Shown piece by piece: positions 16,888 to 24,970 of a stretch of 27,467 nt of DNA. Within the stretch, counting starts at the first letter, position 1. The number at the start of each line of letters is the position of its first letter. Source of the stretch: an uncultured Collinsella sp. (GTDB taxonomy: Bacteria; Actinomycetota; Coriobacteriia; Coriobacteriales; Coriobacteriaceae); assembly GCA_934630735.1 (NCBI GenBank), contig CAKTWK010000028.1:1-27467 (forward strand). Reading direction: 5' to 3'. Below the pieces are notes generated by a model that was not told the DNA's origin, made no database searches, and worked only from the letters and a program-made list of their open reading frames with translations. The translations under genes were made by a program, and so were the position numbers.

Positions 16888-18093
16888 TTACGCGGACGGC
16901 TCCTGCTGCGTGATGCAGTGGATATTGCCGCCGCCGAAGACGACCTGCTCGGACTGAACGCCGACGCACTTGTAGACGCCCTCGCCCCAGACCTCGTCGT
17001 AGATCTTCTGGAGCGTGTCAACGGCCAGCTGGTCGTTCTCGTCGCCGTACTGCGGGACGATAACGCCGTGGTTGGTGACCAGGTAGTTCATGTAAGAGGC
17101 GATCAGCGGCTCGTCGGGGACGCGCGGCTCGGCGTTCTCGTCGGCGTCGATGGTGTCGCAGGAAGCCTGGTCCATGAACAGCGGGTTCACGGGCATGCAG
17201 AGCTTGTAGACCTTCATCTTGCGGCCCTTGGCGTCAACGGCGTTGGAGAGGGTCTCGTAGGCAGCGTGGCACTGCTCGTAGAACGGATACTCGGGATCGT
17301 CGGTCCAGATGCAGGCCATGACGCCCGGGGCGATGAACGTGGCGACGTCGTCGATGTGGCCGTTGGTCTCCTCGGGGTCGATGCCCTCCTTGACCCAGAT
17401 GACCTTCTCGACACCCAGGTAATCCTTGAGGTGCTCGTCCATGTAGGCGCGAAGCTCCTCGCTCCAGGGCTCAAACTTCTTGTGGTACTTGGGCCAGATG
17501 GACTCGGGATCCTCTTCCTCCTCGAGCACCGCAGAGCAGGTGCGGCCCGGGGAAAGCAGGCACTGGTCGGTCACGACAAGGGTGCCCTCGCCGTCGACGG
17601 TGATGGAGCCGCCCTCGAGGATCATGTCATCGGGACGATAGCGGCGGCAGCCGGAGAGCTCAGCCATCTTGAGGGCGATCTGCTCGTCCTTGTCCCACGG
17701 GAAGTACAGGCCGTCGACGAGGCCGCCGTAGGCGTTGAATTGCCAGTGGTTGGCGCGCTTCTCGCCCTTGCCGTTGATGACGTAGGTGGCGGCGGTGTCG
17801 CGGAACCAAGCGTCGTCGGTGGTCATCTCGATGACGGTGACGTTCTCGTCGTTCTCGAAGACGGCCTTGCAGTTGGCGTAGTCGACCTGGTTGGCGCACA
17901 TATAGACCGGGGTGAACTCGGAGATGGCGCGGGCGATGGCGGCATACTGCTTCTGGGCCGGCTTGGCGCCGTGGGCCCAGGTGTCGGTGCGGTGGGGCCA
18001 GCCCATCCACACGCGATCCTGCGGGGCGAACTCGGCGGGCATGAAGAAGCCGTCGGCCTTGGGGGTGGACTCGGACTCGGTGATCGTACGCAT
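16888..18093 (-). CDS. aguA: Agmatine deiminase (copy 2, divergent)
   Basis: A 401-residue paralogue of the deiminase at 12204-13325. It keeps ESTPKADGFFMPAEF, AYGGLVDGLYFPWDKD, ILEGGSITVDGEGT, DPEETNGHIDDVATF and GGGNIHCITQQEP with catalytic Cys393. Two differences stand out: the usual RDxGP after the substrate tryptophan is RDTAAT, and an insert of roughly 25 acidic residues (VLEEEEDPESIWPKYHKK) precedes the DYLGVEKVIW segment, making it longer than copy 1. The ATG at 18093 has GGAGGAAA upstream; in-frame codons further up cover a GC-rich hairpin region and are not protein-like. It lies between the two antiporter genes. Activity on agmatine is likely but a related substrate is possible. Confidence 0.9.
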   Translation of the reverse strand: MRTITESESTPKADGFFMPAEFAPQDRVWMGWPHRTDTWAHGAKPAQKQYAAIARAISEFTPVYMCANQVDYANCKAVFENDENVTVIEMTTDDAWFRDTAATYVINGKGEKRANHWQFNAYGGLVDGLYFPWDKDEQIALKMAELSGCRRYRPDDMILEGGSITVDGEGTLVVTDQCLLSPGRTCSAVLEEEEDPESIWPKYHKKFEPWSEELRAYMDEHLKDYLGVEKVIWVKEGIDPEETNGHIDDVATFIAPGVMACIWTDDPEYPFYEQCHAAYETLSNAVDAKGRKMKVYKLCMPVNPLFMDQASCDTIDADENAEPRVPDEPLIASYMNYLVTNHGVIVPQYGDENDQLAVDTLQKIYDEVWGEGVYKCVGVQSEQVVFGGGNIHCITQQEPSA

Positions 18094-18460
18094 AAGATTT
18101 CCTCCAAATCGAACGATCGCTTGCTGCGGGCGGGTTACCCGCAGCCTAAAACCAAGAGATGGTAGGCGCCCGTTCCCCGGCAAAGGTCGGGGCGCCCGGT
18201 GCCGGTTTTCACGGAATCGCACCGGCAAGCGACGACGTAACCAAGTGCGTGGAGACAAAACGCACGAAGGATACGGAAGAGAGATTGGGGTGGGCGGTGG
18301 TTACCGGAGCTATCGCTCACACCCACCCCAGGGAATGGTTAGCAAACCTGTCGCTTGGACACGCCTCCGAAGAGGCTGGAGTGCCCGGGGTCGGGAGCGA
18401 CAAGCCCGACGAAGCGCACGTTGGTACGCAAGGAGGGTTGGAGCCCCGAATCCGGGTGCT
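18094..18460 (-). other. 367-nt gap made almost entirely of hairpins
   Basis: No gene. Inverted pairs seen: GCTGCGGG/CCCGCAGC (18123-18145), a CCCCG/CGGGG stem near 18176-18192, TGCCGGT/ACCGGCA (18200-18227), a three-way junction (18287-18329), the hairpin 18357-18386 with GCCTC-TTCG-GAGGC on the minus strand, GTCGGG/CCCGAC around 18391-18411, and GCGCAC-GTTG-GTACGC (18414-18429). It precedes deiminase copy 2 and follows antiporter copy 2, so it is probably transcribed. Confidence 0.5.
18287..18329. ncRNA. Compact perfect three-way junction
   Basis: GGGGTGGG (18287-18294) pairs with CCCACCCC (18322-18329). Between them CGGT-GGTT-ACCG (18295-18306) and GAGC-TATC-GCTC (18307-18318) pair perfectly, leaving three unpaired bases. 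Such economy suggests selection for an RNA fold. Sequence does not match a hammerhead core or a riboswitch I know. Confidence 0.4.
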
Positions 18461-19900
18461 CTAGTTCTCCTCGGCCTCGGCAGCCTCCTCAGCGAGACGC
18501 TGGGCTGCGAGCTCAGGGGTCAGACCCTTGTACTCTTCCTTGCGGCCCTTGGCGCTGACGACGCGGACGACCTCGCCGATGAGCACGAGCACGATGAAGA
18601 TAACGATCATCGGGACCTTGTCGCCAATTTCAGCGGCGGAGAACGGGATCAGCGTGGCAACGATGGCAAGAACCAGCTCGATGCAGGGGATGGCCAGCAT
18701 GACCTTCATCATGGCGCCCTTAAACGGGAACGTGAAAATGCGCTCACGGTTGGGGTCGTTCTTACGAAGGTTGAGGAACGCCGGGAACATCGGGATGTAG
18801 GTCAACAGCAGGAAGACGACAGAGGTGCCAAAGAGCATCCAGAAGACACCGTTGGAGATGGCGTCGATGGGAACGAGCTGCAGGCACAGCACCAGGGAGG
18901 CAACGACAGCGTTGACCAGGTTGGCGCCGTTGGGCATGTCGTCATCCGAGATCATCGAGGCGAAGACCTTGGGCATGTTGCCGTGCTCGGCAGCGTAGCG
19001 AGCAACGGAGTTAACGCCGAAGGACCAAGCGGCCATGTTGGCGAACAGGGTGATCAGGAAGGCGATGCAGATGACCTTAAAGATCATGGAGTCGCCCACC
19101 ATGGTCTGGACTGCGACGATCATGCCGTAGTCGGGATCGATGGAGTCGGCCGGCACGGCGGCGCCGATGCCAAAGCCTGCGAACAGGTAGATCACGGCGA
19201 TGGACAGGCCGCCGACGATGATAGCCTTGGGGATATCGCGAGCGGGATCGGCCATGTCGTCGGTCATGGTGCAGATGACCTCGAAGCCCATGAAGTTAAA
19301 GATGATGATCGACAGGTAGCCGAGAGCGTTGGTGTTGGTGAGCTCGGGCAGGAAGGTGGCAGCGGACATGTCGTTCGCAAAACCGTTCTCCATGGCATAC
19401 CAAATGCCCAAAGCGCCAACGATAACGGCGACGGCGACCTTGATGATGGCGCCACCGTTAAGGACCCACTCGGAGTCGGCCGCCTTGGAGCGGCCCATGA
19501 GGTAGACGATCCACACAAAGGCAAGATCGATACCCATCTTGGCGATCAAGTTGAACTCGACGCCAAAGACCATGCCCAAAATGTCGGGGAACATGGTAGC
19601 CAGCGAGGCGATCCACAGCGGGTAGTTGACCCAGTAGTAGTACGAGATGCGGGCGCCCCATTTGTCGCCCAGGCCATCGCGTACCCAGTCGTAAATGCCG
19701 CCCTCGCCGTCATAGGTGGTACCGAGCTCGGCGACAACCATGCCGTAGGGAAGCAGGAAGGTCAGGATCAGGAAGATCCACCAGAAGAACTGCTGGTTGC
19801 CAATGGCAGCAGCAGGAGCGGCGGCCTCGCAAACGAAGACGACGCAGATGATGGTCGAAATGACCGTCAAGAAGGAAAGCTTTTTCTTTCCGTCGCTCAT
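18461..19900 (-). CDS. aguD: APC-family antiporter (copy 2), probable agmatine:putrescine exchanger
   Basis: A 479-residue, about 12-TM transporter. Shared with copy 1 are LSFLTVISTIICVVFVCEAAAPAAAIG, FLLPYGMVVAELGTTYD, GIYDWVRDGLGDKWGAR, IIFNFMGFEVICTM and SFGVNSVARYAAEHGNMPKVFA. The C terminus is acidic (AEEAAEAEEN). It sits between the putrescine carbamoyltransferase (upstream, 133-nt gap) and deiminase copy 2 (downstream), which is the setting of the agmatine:putrescine antiporter in lactic acid bacteria. AAGGAG precedes the ATG. Substrate is inferred from this context. Confidence 0.87.
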   Translation of the reverse strand: MSDGKKKLSFLTVISTIICVVFVCEAAAPAAAIGNQQFFWWIFLILTFLLPYGMVVAELGTTYDGEGGIYDWVRDGLGDKWGARISYYYWVNYPLWIASLATMFPDILGMVFGVEFNLIAKMGIDLAFVWIVYLMGRSKAADSEWVLNGGAIIKVAVAVIVGALGIWYAMENGFANDMSAATFLPELTNTNALGYLSIIIFNFMGFEVICTMTDDMADPARDIPKAIIVGGLSIAVIYLFAGFGIGAAVPADSIDPDYGMIVAVQTMVGDSMIFKVICIAFLITLFANMAAWSFGVNSVARYAAEHGNMPKVFASMISDDDMPNGANLVNAVVASLVLCLQLVPIDAISNGVFWMLFGTSVVFLLLTYIPMFPAFLNLRKNDPNRERIFTFPFKGAMMKVMLAIPCIELVLAIVATLIPFSAAEIGDKVPMIVIFIVLVLIGEVVRVVSAKGRKEEYKGLTPELAAQRLAEEAAEAEEN

Positions 19901-19931
19901 GATGAGCTCCTTCGCTCAGTCTTGGACAGAT

Positions 19932-20007
19932 CCGAGGCCCTAAGGTATTAAGGCAATTGCTTGGGCCTCGGTGAGCGGGCGACAGGAGACGAGCATCCGC
20001 CGCCCGC
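19932..20007. other. Two hairpins between putrescine carbamoyltransferase and antiporter copy 2
   Basis: CCGAGGCCC/GGGCCTCGG (19932-19940, 19963-19971) and GCGGGCG/CGCCCGC (19975-19981, 20001-20007). Neither is followed by a T-tract on the minus strand, so they may be intra-operon processing or stabilising elements. Confidence 0.5.
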
Positions 20008-20033
20008 AAACGTGCTTTTAGAAGCCTTGAGGC

Positions 20034-21107
20034 TTAGAGCTGCTCGAGAGCCTCGAGAGCGGCGTGGAGCTCAGCCTTGGCGGAGTACTCGACACCCTCG
20101 TCGTTGAGCGGGGTGCGCTTGCCCAGGGCGGCAAGGAGAGCACGGATGGAGTGCTTGCGGTTCTCGGCCTCGACCCAGCACAGGGAGCGCTCGGGATCGT
20201 CCATGACTTCGTCGACGACCTCCTCGTTGCGGGTGGCCGGCAGGCAGTGCATGAACTTGGAGTTGGGGCCGGCAAAGTTCATCATGTCCATGGTGACCTG
20301 ATACTTGGGATAGAACACGTCCATGTAGTTCTCGCCCGAGACCTCCTCGTCGTACAGGCCATACCACACGTCGGTGTAGATGAAGTCGGCGCCCTTGATG
20401 CACTCGATGTCGTCGGAGATGACGACAGAGCCGCCGGAGACCTTGCAGTTCTCCTCGGCGATGGCCATCATCTGCTTGCCGAACTCGGCGCGCTCCTCGA
20501 CGGTGCCAACGTGCAGGCCGCCGTCGGGGATCTGGTGGCCCTTAGGTCCAAACTGGACAAACTTCATGCCGACCTTGGAGGCGATGAACATGAGGGAGAC
20601 GCAGACCTGGGTGGCGTCGCCGATGAAGGCCAGGGTGCAGTCCTCGATCTTCTTGCCCTCGGGGAGGTTCTCGAGCATGGTCATGAGGTCGCCCATCTCC
20701 TGCGTGGGATGGTTGAACTCGGACATGCCGTTGATGACGGGCACAGCAGAGCCCTCGGCGAGGCCGACGACGTCCTTGTGACGGTCAACGCGAGCCATCA
20801 TGATGTCGAGCAGCGAGCCCATGACGCGAGCGGTGTCGCCCAGGGACTCGTGACCGCCGAGCTGGATGGTGCCAGGGCCATAGAACTGAGCATGGCCGCC
20901 GAGGTCGGTCATAGCGGTCTCGAAGGAAAGACGAGTGCGGGTGGAGACCTGCTGGAAGATCATGCCAAGGCTCTTGTTGCGGAGCAGGTGCGGATAATAA
21001 CCGTCAACCTTGATGGCCTTCTTCATTGCCAGGCCAAGATCCTCGATAGCCAGGATCTGCTCTTTGGTGAAGTCGTTGGTGTCGATGAAATCCTTAGGCA
21101 GTGCCAT
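20034..21107 (-). CDS. ptcA: Putrescine carbamoyltransferase
   Basis: A 357-residue transcarbamylase that phosphorolyses N-carbamoylputrescine to putrescine and carbamoyl phosphate. STRTR (55-59) binds carbamoyl phosphate; HPTQE (from His133) and HCLPA (from His287) are the other active-site motifs. It resembles Enterococcus putrescine carbamoyltransferase more than ornithine carbamoyltransferases: [44 protein letters not shown] and VFYPKYQV all match. The ATG at 21107 is chosen over an in-frame ATG 27 codons earlier because AAAGGAAAT precedes it and the family starts here. It heads the minus-strand agmatine cluster. Carbamoyl phosphate would normally feed a carbamate kinase, which is not in the window. 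Confidence 0.93.
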   Translation of the reverse strand: MALPKDFIDTNDFTKEQILAIEDLGLAMKKAIKVDGYYPHLLRNKSLGMIFQQVSTRTRLSFETAMTDLGGHAQFYGPGTIQLGGHESLGDTARVMGSLLDIMMARVDRHKDVVGLAEGSAVPVINGMSEFNHPTQEMGDLMTMLENLPEGKKIEDCTLAFIGDATQVCVSLMFIASKVGMKFVQFGPKGHQIPDGGLHVGTVEERAEFGKQMMAIAEENCKVSGGSVVISDDIECIKGADFIYTDVWYGLYDEEVSGENYMDVFYPKYQVTMDMMNFAGPNSKFMHCLPATRNEEVVDEVMDDPERSLCWVEAENRKHSIRALLAALGKRTPLNDEGVEYSAKAELHAALEALEQL

Positions 21108-21437
21108 GTCGATTTCCTTTCCGCCGGTCTTGCCGACTATTACTATGAGGCGCTCGAACATCACGCCTCGTGTTGACAAGACCATCATTCACCCGTATGC
21201 AATTTTTACCTAGTTTATTCGGGATTAAAGACCGTTCACGGAGTTACATCCCCTCTAAACCAATATAAACCCGCAGGTCAAGAGTTTACAGGGGGTTTAC
21301 CATCTAGAACCGCGAACGGTATATGGCTATGCTGTATCTCGGCGCCTAATCCGCAATGAAACGAAGGGTTGAGACGTCTATATCCCACAAGGTATACAGA
21401 GCTCGGCCATAGAATAAATGAGATGGGACGGTGACAG
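21108..21437. promoter_or_regulatory. Divergent regulatory region between ptcA and the membrane LuxR gene
   Basis: 330 bp, AT-richer than its surroundings, without a gene. ACCGTTCACGG (21231-21241) and CCGCGAACGGT (21310-21320) are inverted copies with one difference, each nearly palindromic. They are plausible binding sites for the LuxR protein encoded next to them. I see no unambiguous -10/-35 pair. Confidence 0.4.
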
Positions 21438-22403
21438 ATGAACACCCTGATGTTCTTCTATACCCTAGCGATACTCGTGATCTGTATTGTGACGGCGGTG
21501 CTCTCGCTTGCCGCCTATGCCTCATCTCGTCGACGCTTCTTTATCTATGGCAGCGGCGTATTTATCTGCTATGCCATCGAGATGACCGAGATTTTCTTTT
21601 TTGAATACACGCTGCAAAACCAGAGTTTTCCAGCCAGCGACTATTACTCAATTACCATGCCTGTGTTGCGGACCTTTGTGGCGACCGCTTCGCAGGCTTT
21701 TATTTGGCTCATTGCCATGGATTTGCTCGACAAGCATTCAAAAAAGCAGTTTGTCATTCCCGTCGCAACGTTCTTGCTGAGCGAGCTGCTGATTATCGTC
21801 GCTGTCCCCTACGGCCCCATTCATCAATGGCTCTACTACACGATGCGTCAGGTATTCCTTGTTTTCGTGGGGCTATATATCTTTTGGACGGCACGCAAGA
21901 GCACACAAGTCGAGCTGAAGGCACGCGTTAACAACCAACGAAAGCACCTGATTATCGGCGCTATTCTGGTCGGTTGCATCGTTGCCGAGGATTTCTACAA
22001 CATTCTGATTGTCCCCATGAGTCTGGCGCCCTCTTGGCTGCAACTATATCTGTCCGAGCGCAACTTTAGCGAAAACGTCTTTGCCTGCTACTTTGCGATT
22101 CTGCTGATCATCTACTCCTACCACGTGCTTTCAATCCGCATGCAGGAGGCGCCCGAGGAAAAGAACGTCAGCGATCTTGATCGACACATCGAAGAGCAGA
22201 TGCCCTTCTATCGTAACGCCTACAAGCTCTCCAACCGTGAGACCGAAGTTATGCGTCTGGTCGTACTGGGCAAATCGAACCAAGAGATCGCTGACGAGCT
22301 ATTCCTTGCCGTGGGCACCGTCAAGACCCACATCCACAACATCCTGGTCAAAACCGAACAGCAAAACCGCACGACGCTCATCCTCCACTTCTGGAAGCGA
22401 TAA
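21438..22403 (+). CDS. Membrane-bound LuxR-family regulator (about 7 TM helices + HTH)
   Basis: A 321-residue protein. Residues 1-240 hold about seven hydrophobic helices (MFFYTLAILVICIVTAVLSL, FFIYGSGVFICYAIEM, FVATASQAFIWLIAM, FVIPVATFLLSELLIIVAV, VFLVFVGLYIFWT, LIIGAILVGCIVAED and VFACYFAILLIIYSYHVL). The C terminus (about 260-320) is a LuxR HTH: LSNRETEVMRLVVLGKSNQEIADELFLAVGTVKTHIHNIL. This architecture is abundant in Coriobacteriia. It is divergent from ptcA and may control the agmatine operon in response to a membrane or extracellular signal; the signal is unknown. The Shine-Dalgarno upstream is weak. Confidence 0.87.
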   Translation: MNTLMFFYTLAILVICIVTAVLSLAAYASSRRRFFIYGSGVFICYAIEMTEIFFFEYTLQNQSFPASDYYSITMPVLRTFVATASQAFIWLIAMDLLDKHSKKQFVIPVATFLLSELLIIVAVPYGPIHQWLYYTMRQVFLVFVGLYIFWTARKSTQVELKARVNNQRKHLIIGAILVGCIVAEDFYNILIVPMSLAPSWLQLYLSERNFSENVFACYFAILLIIYSYHVLSIRMQEAPEEKNVSDLDRHIEEQMPFYRNAYKLSNRETEVMRLVVLGKSNQEIADELFLAVGTVKTHIHNILVKTEQQNRTTLILHFWKR

Positions 22404-22637
22404 CCTGCCAAAAAGGGACAGGTTTATTTTGGCAGGTTTTATCTGGGCAAACGCCAAAAACCGCCGCGAGGGAGCTACTTTCCCTCGCGGCGGTTTTCTA
22501 GCAGTAAAACCAAGTGAGTAGGCTTTTGGCGGGATGCCGAGCACACCTCAAAACGCCACAGCCCTGACCTGCGATTTTATTGAGCACTTGCCGCGATGTG
22601 CTCGGCAGATCCAAAAAAGCCTACTCACTTGCATCTG
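22404..22637 (+). repeat. Dispersed intergenic repeat, copy C, with nested palindromes
   Basis: Homologous to copy B (14386-14601); its first 50 bases also match 8081-8134 on the other strand. It holds a 17-bp terminator-like stem (22457-22473 with 22481-22497), then nested stems AAGTGAGTAGGCTTTT (22512-22527, with 22615-22630), GCCGAGCACA (22536-22545, with 22597-22606) and an inner CTCAA/TTGAG. The better-preserved palindromes suggest this is the more intact copy. Confidence 0.7.
22457..22497 (+). terminator. Strong terminator downstream of the membrane LuxR gene
   Basis: AAAACCGCCGCGAGGGA pairs with TCCCTCGCGGCGGTTTT around GCTACTT. It ends in TTTTC on the plus strand and lies 53 nt after the stop codon, inside repeat copy C. 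Confidence 0.8.
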
Positions 22638-22659
22638 AGATGCTCTAGATACGCAAAAT

Positions 22660-22696
22660 ACCGCCGCGAAGGGAGCTGGACTCCCTTCGCGGCGGT
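22660..22696 (-). terminator. Terminator of the BceAB-like operon
   Basis: ACCGCCGCGAAGGGAG (22660-22675) pairs with 22681-22696 around CTGGA; on the minus strand the stem is followed by ATTTTGCG. It lies about 36 nt after the permease stop. Its core closely resembles the hairpin at 22457-22497, as if copied. Confidence 0.8.
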
Positions 22697-22732
22697 TATT
22701 CGCTCTGATTTTGCGACGGTTTTGCCCGCTTG

Positions 22733-24970
22733 TTACTCGCTGCAGCGGGTGGCGATGGCAGCTTGTACCATGCCGGCGCTCATGAGGTACGTTACCAGGA
22801 AGTAGCCACCATAGGCCGCCAGGAAAATCGCGCAGGTGAGGCCCACGGTGCCGGCGATGCTCATATCGCCGAATACGCTCACCAGCTCGATGATCACCTT
22901 GAGCGCCACAAAGGAGTGCGCCAAGCCCACTGCCAGCGGGAACAGGAAGAACACCGCTTGCTGCGCCATCACCGAATGCCGGATCTGACGGTCGTCACAG
23001 CCGATCTGTGCCAGCACACGATAGCTGCGGCTGCCGTCGGCCACATTGGAGAGCTGCTGGATCGACAGAATCGCCGCACATGCAACGACCAGCACAAAGC
23101 CAATGTAGATGGCTAGATAGCTAATCATGCCGTTCATCTGCGCTGCTTGCGTGTACATCTCGGAACGCGTGATGAAGACTCCCCATCCCCCCGGCTCCTT
23201 GCCGTCAACGAGCAGAATGTCGAGCATGGTGTATTTAATGCTCTCGTCTGCCTTGGTCACATCCATCCCCTGCTTGTAGTTAACGAGCAGATTACTGGAA
23301 TACGGCTGCAGATTAAGCTGGGACAGCAGCTCATCGGCTACGACCACGGTACCGGGATTGCTGCCCATCGCCGAGTTGGCGATGGCCGCCGTGTCCTCGT
23401 CCGACTTATCGGTTGCGGGCTTGAGCGTATGCCCGCCCAAGGTTAGGGCATGGCCGCCAGCCATATACTTGGTGTACAGGTCGCCCAGCTCACCGCCCAT
23501 ATCACACGTGAGCAGATACTGGTCCCGGCCAATGCTCACCGGCTCCTCGCCCATCATCTGGCGCAGTTTGTTGTACTGGCTCGCCGGCGTCACATACAGA
23601 CCCATCGCATCGGCGTTGCTTCCCTCGAGCGCCTTGGGAAGCTTTTCGCCCATGGCCTTGCACATCTCACCCGCCACCACCGAGGGGCCCGAGCCGCCAA
23701 GCGGGTAACTCAGATACGAATCGATCTGCACATGCTCACCGGCAACATCGGCGATATTGACCTTTTTGCCGGTCTCGTCGTTGTTGTCCGCCGACTTGCC
23801 CTTAATACCGTCTGCAACGTTATCGGGATCTTTACGATCGCCATGCCATGCAGCGTACAAATCGACCGTTGCATCGGCCAGCACCATGCGATCGGCCTCA
23901 GACGGATTGACATACTCCTTGTAGTAGTCGAGCGTTTCGGGCGTGTAATAGACATACGTCTGAGACACGTCAACAGGGTTATAGCGCTCCAGATTCTCGT
24001 TCATCACGTTGGCAATCGACATACCACAGGTCACCGAGGTAATGGCCAAAAACAGAATCATCGCGATGACGCCCATCGAAAAGCACACCGTGTTGACCTT
24101 GGCCGCAAGCTGGCGCACAGTAAACATGTTGAGGCCGCGCCAATACACGCCGCGCAAGCTCTGCAGCAGCTTGATAAGCATGCCCGAGAGTCCCCAGAAC
24201 AGGGCAAAGGTGCCTACCGTGACCATGGCCGTGGTGATGCCAAACTGGCTCATTGCCCCGTCCAGCTTGTCGCCCGTCTCGGTTAGCGGGAACCCATCAC
24301 GTAGCAGACGGTAATAGGCCACGCCCACAAGCACCACGCCCACAGCAAAGATGGCAATCGCGATCCAGGGATTGCGCGTCTTGATGCTCTCGTTGCGACG
24401 CTCGGCACCCATAAGCTCGATGAGTTTGGTACGACGCACGGCGCGAAGGTTCAGCAGCAGCGTGAGCACAAACATTACGAGCATGCAGGCCAGGGTCAGG
24501 TTGAACGCATGCACCGAGAAAAAGAAGCGGAAATTGGCGATCTGCGTCTTAAAGAGCGAGGCCGTAAAGAACGTCATGAGCTGGGAGAGCCCCACGCCCA
24601 GCACAATACCGGCGACAAAGGCGCCGACCGAAACGATCACCGTCTCGAGCGCCATGATCGTGGCGACGCGCCCGCGCCCCATGCCGAGCACCTGGTACAG
24701 GCCAAACTCCTTCTTGCGGCGTTTCATGATGAAGTTATTGGCATACACCATCAAAAAGGCCATGACGCCGGCCAAAAAGTACGTGAGGTAGCCGAGCATA
24801 GTACCCATGAGCTCGGATAGGCCCTCCTCCTCAATGCCGGCAATATCGACCTGCATCGAAACGGTGTTAAAGGCATAGAATACGGTGACGCCCAGGGTGA
24901 GCGTCAAAAGGTAGACGAGGTAGTCGCGGCCGGCGCGGCGAACGTTGCCCCAAGCGAGTTTACAGAGCAT
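22733..24970 (-). CDS. BceB-like ABC transporter permease (FtsX family)
   Basis: A 745-residue permease with ten predicted TM helices: about 15-40, 50-75, 105-130, 150-172, 195-218, 238-260, 282-308, 615-640, 660-690 and 700-735. Between TM7 and TM8 lies an extracytoplasmic domain of roughly 300 residues, the hallmark of BceB-type peptide-antibiotic detoxification permeases. The opening MLCKLAWGNVRRAGRDYLVYLLTL matches that family. The ATG at 24970 has GAGGG 6 nt upstream and overlaps the ATPase gene by 11 bp; a GTG 12 bases earlier is an alternative. No BceRS-like two-component system is in the window. The target, a cell-wall peptide antibiotic, is inferred from family. Confidence 0.9.
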   Translation of the reverse strand: MLCKLAWGNVRRAGRDYLVYLLTLTLGVTVFYAFNTVSMQVDIAGIEEEGLSELMGTMLGYLTYFLAGVMAFLMVYANNFIMKRRKKEFGLYQVLGMGRGRVATIMALETVIVSVGAFVAGIVLGVGLSQLMTFFTASLFKTQIANFRFFFSVHAFNLTLACMLVMFVLTLLLNLRAVRRTKLIELMGAERRNESIKTRNPWIAIAIFAVGVVLVGVAYYRLLRDGFPLTETGDKLDGAMSQFGITTAMVTVGTFALFWGLSGMLIKLLQSLRGVYWRGLNMFTVRQLAAKVNTVCFSMGVIAMILFLAITSVTCGMSIANVMNENLERYNPVDVSQTYVYYTPETLDYYKEYVNPSEADRMVLADATVDLYAAWHGDRKDPDNVADGIKGKSADNNDETGKKVNIADVAGEHVQIDSYLSYPLGGSGPSVVAGEMCKAMGEKLPKALEGSNADAMGLYVTPASQYNKLRQMMGEEPVSIGRDQYLLTCDMGGELGDLYTKYMAGGHALTLGGHTLKPATDKSDEDTAAIANSAMGSNPGTVVVADELLSQLNLQPYSSNLLVNYKQGMDVTKADESIKYTMLDILLVDGKEPGGWGVFITRSEMYTQAAQMNGMISYLAIYIGFVLVVACAAILSIQQLSNVADGSRSYRVLAQIGCDDRQIRHSVMAQQAVFFLFPLAVGLAHSFVALKVIIELVSVFGDMSIAGTVGLTCAIFLAAYGGYFLVTYLMSAGMVQAAIATRCSE

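Noticed and set aside
18200..18227. Cobalamin riboswitch fragment (minus strand CGGTGCGATTCCG)
   Set aside because: The short match lacks the rest of the conserved core, and the downstream gene is agmatine deiminase, not a cobalamin-related gene.
17912..19951. 679-codon open frame on the plus strand across the deiminase and antiporter genes
   Set aside because: It is antisense to two well-supported genes and crosses a hairpin-rich gap; the product is His/Asp/Gly-rich with no recognisable domain.
20034..21107. Ornithine carbamoyltransferase
   Set aside because: The sequence follows putrescine carbamoyltransferase through several specific segments, and its neighbours are agmatine genes.
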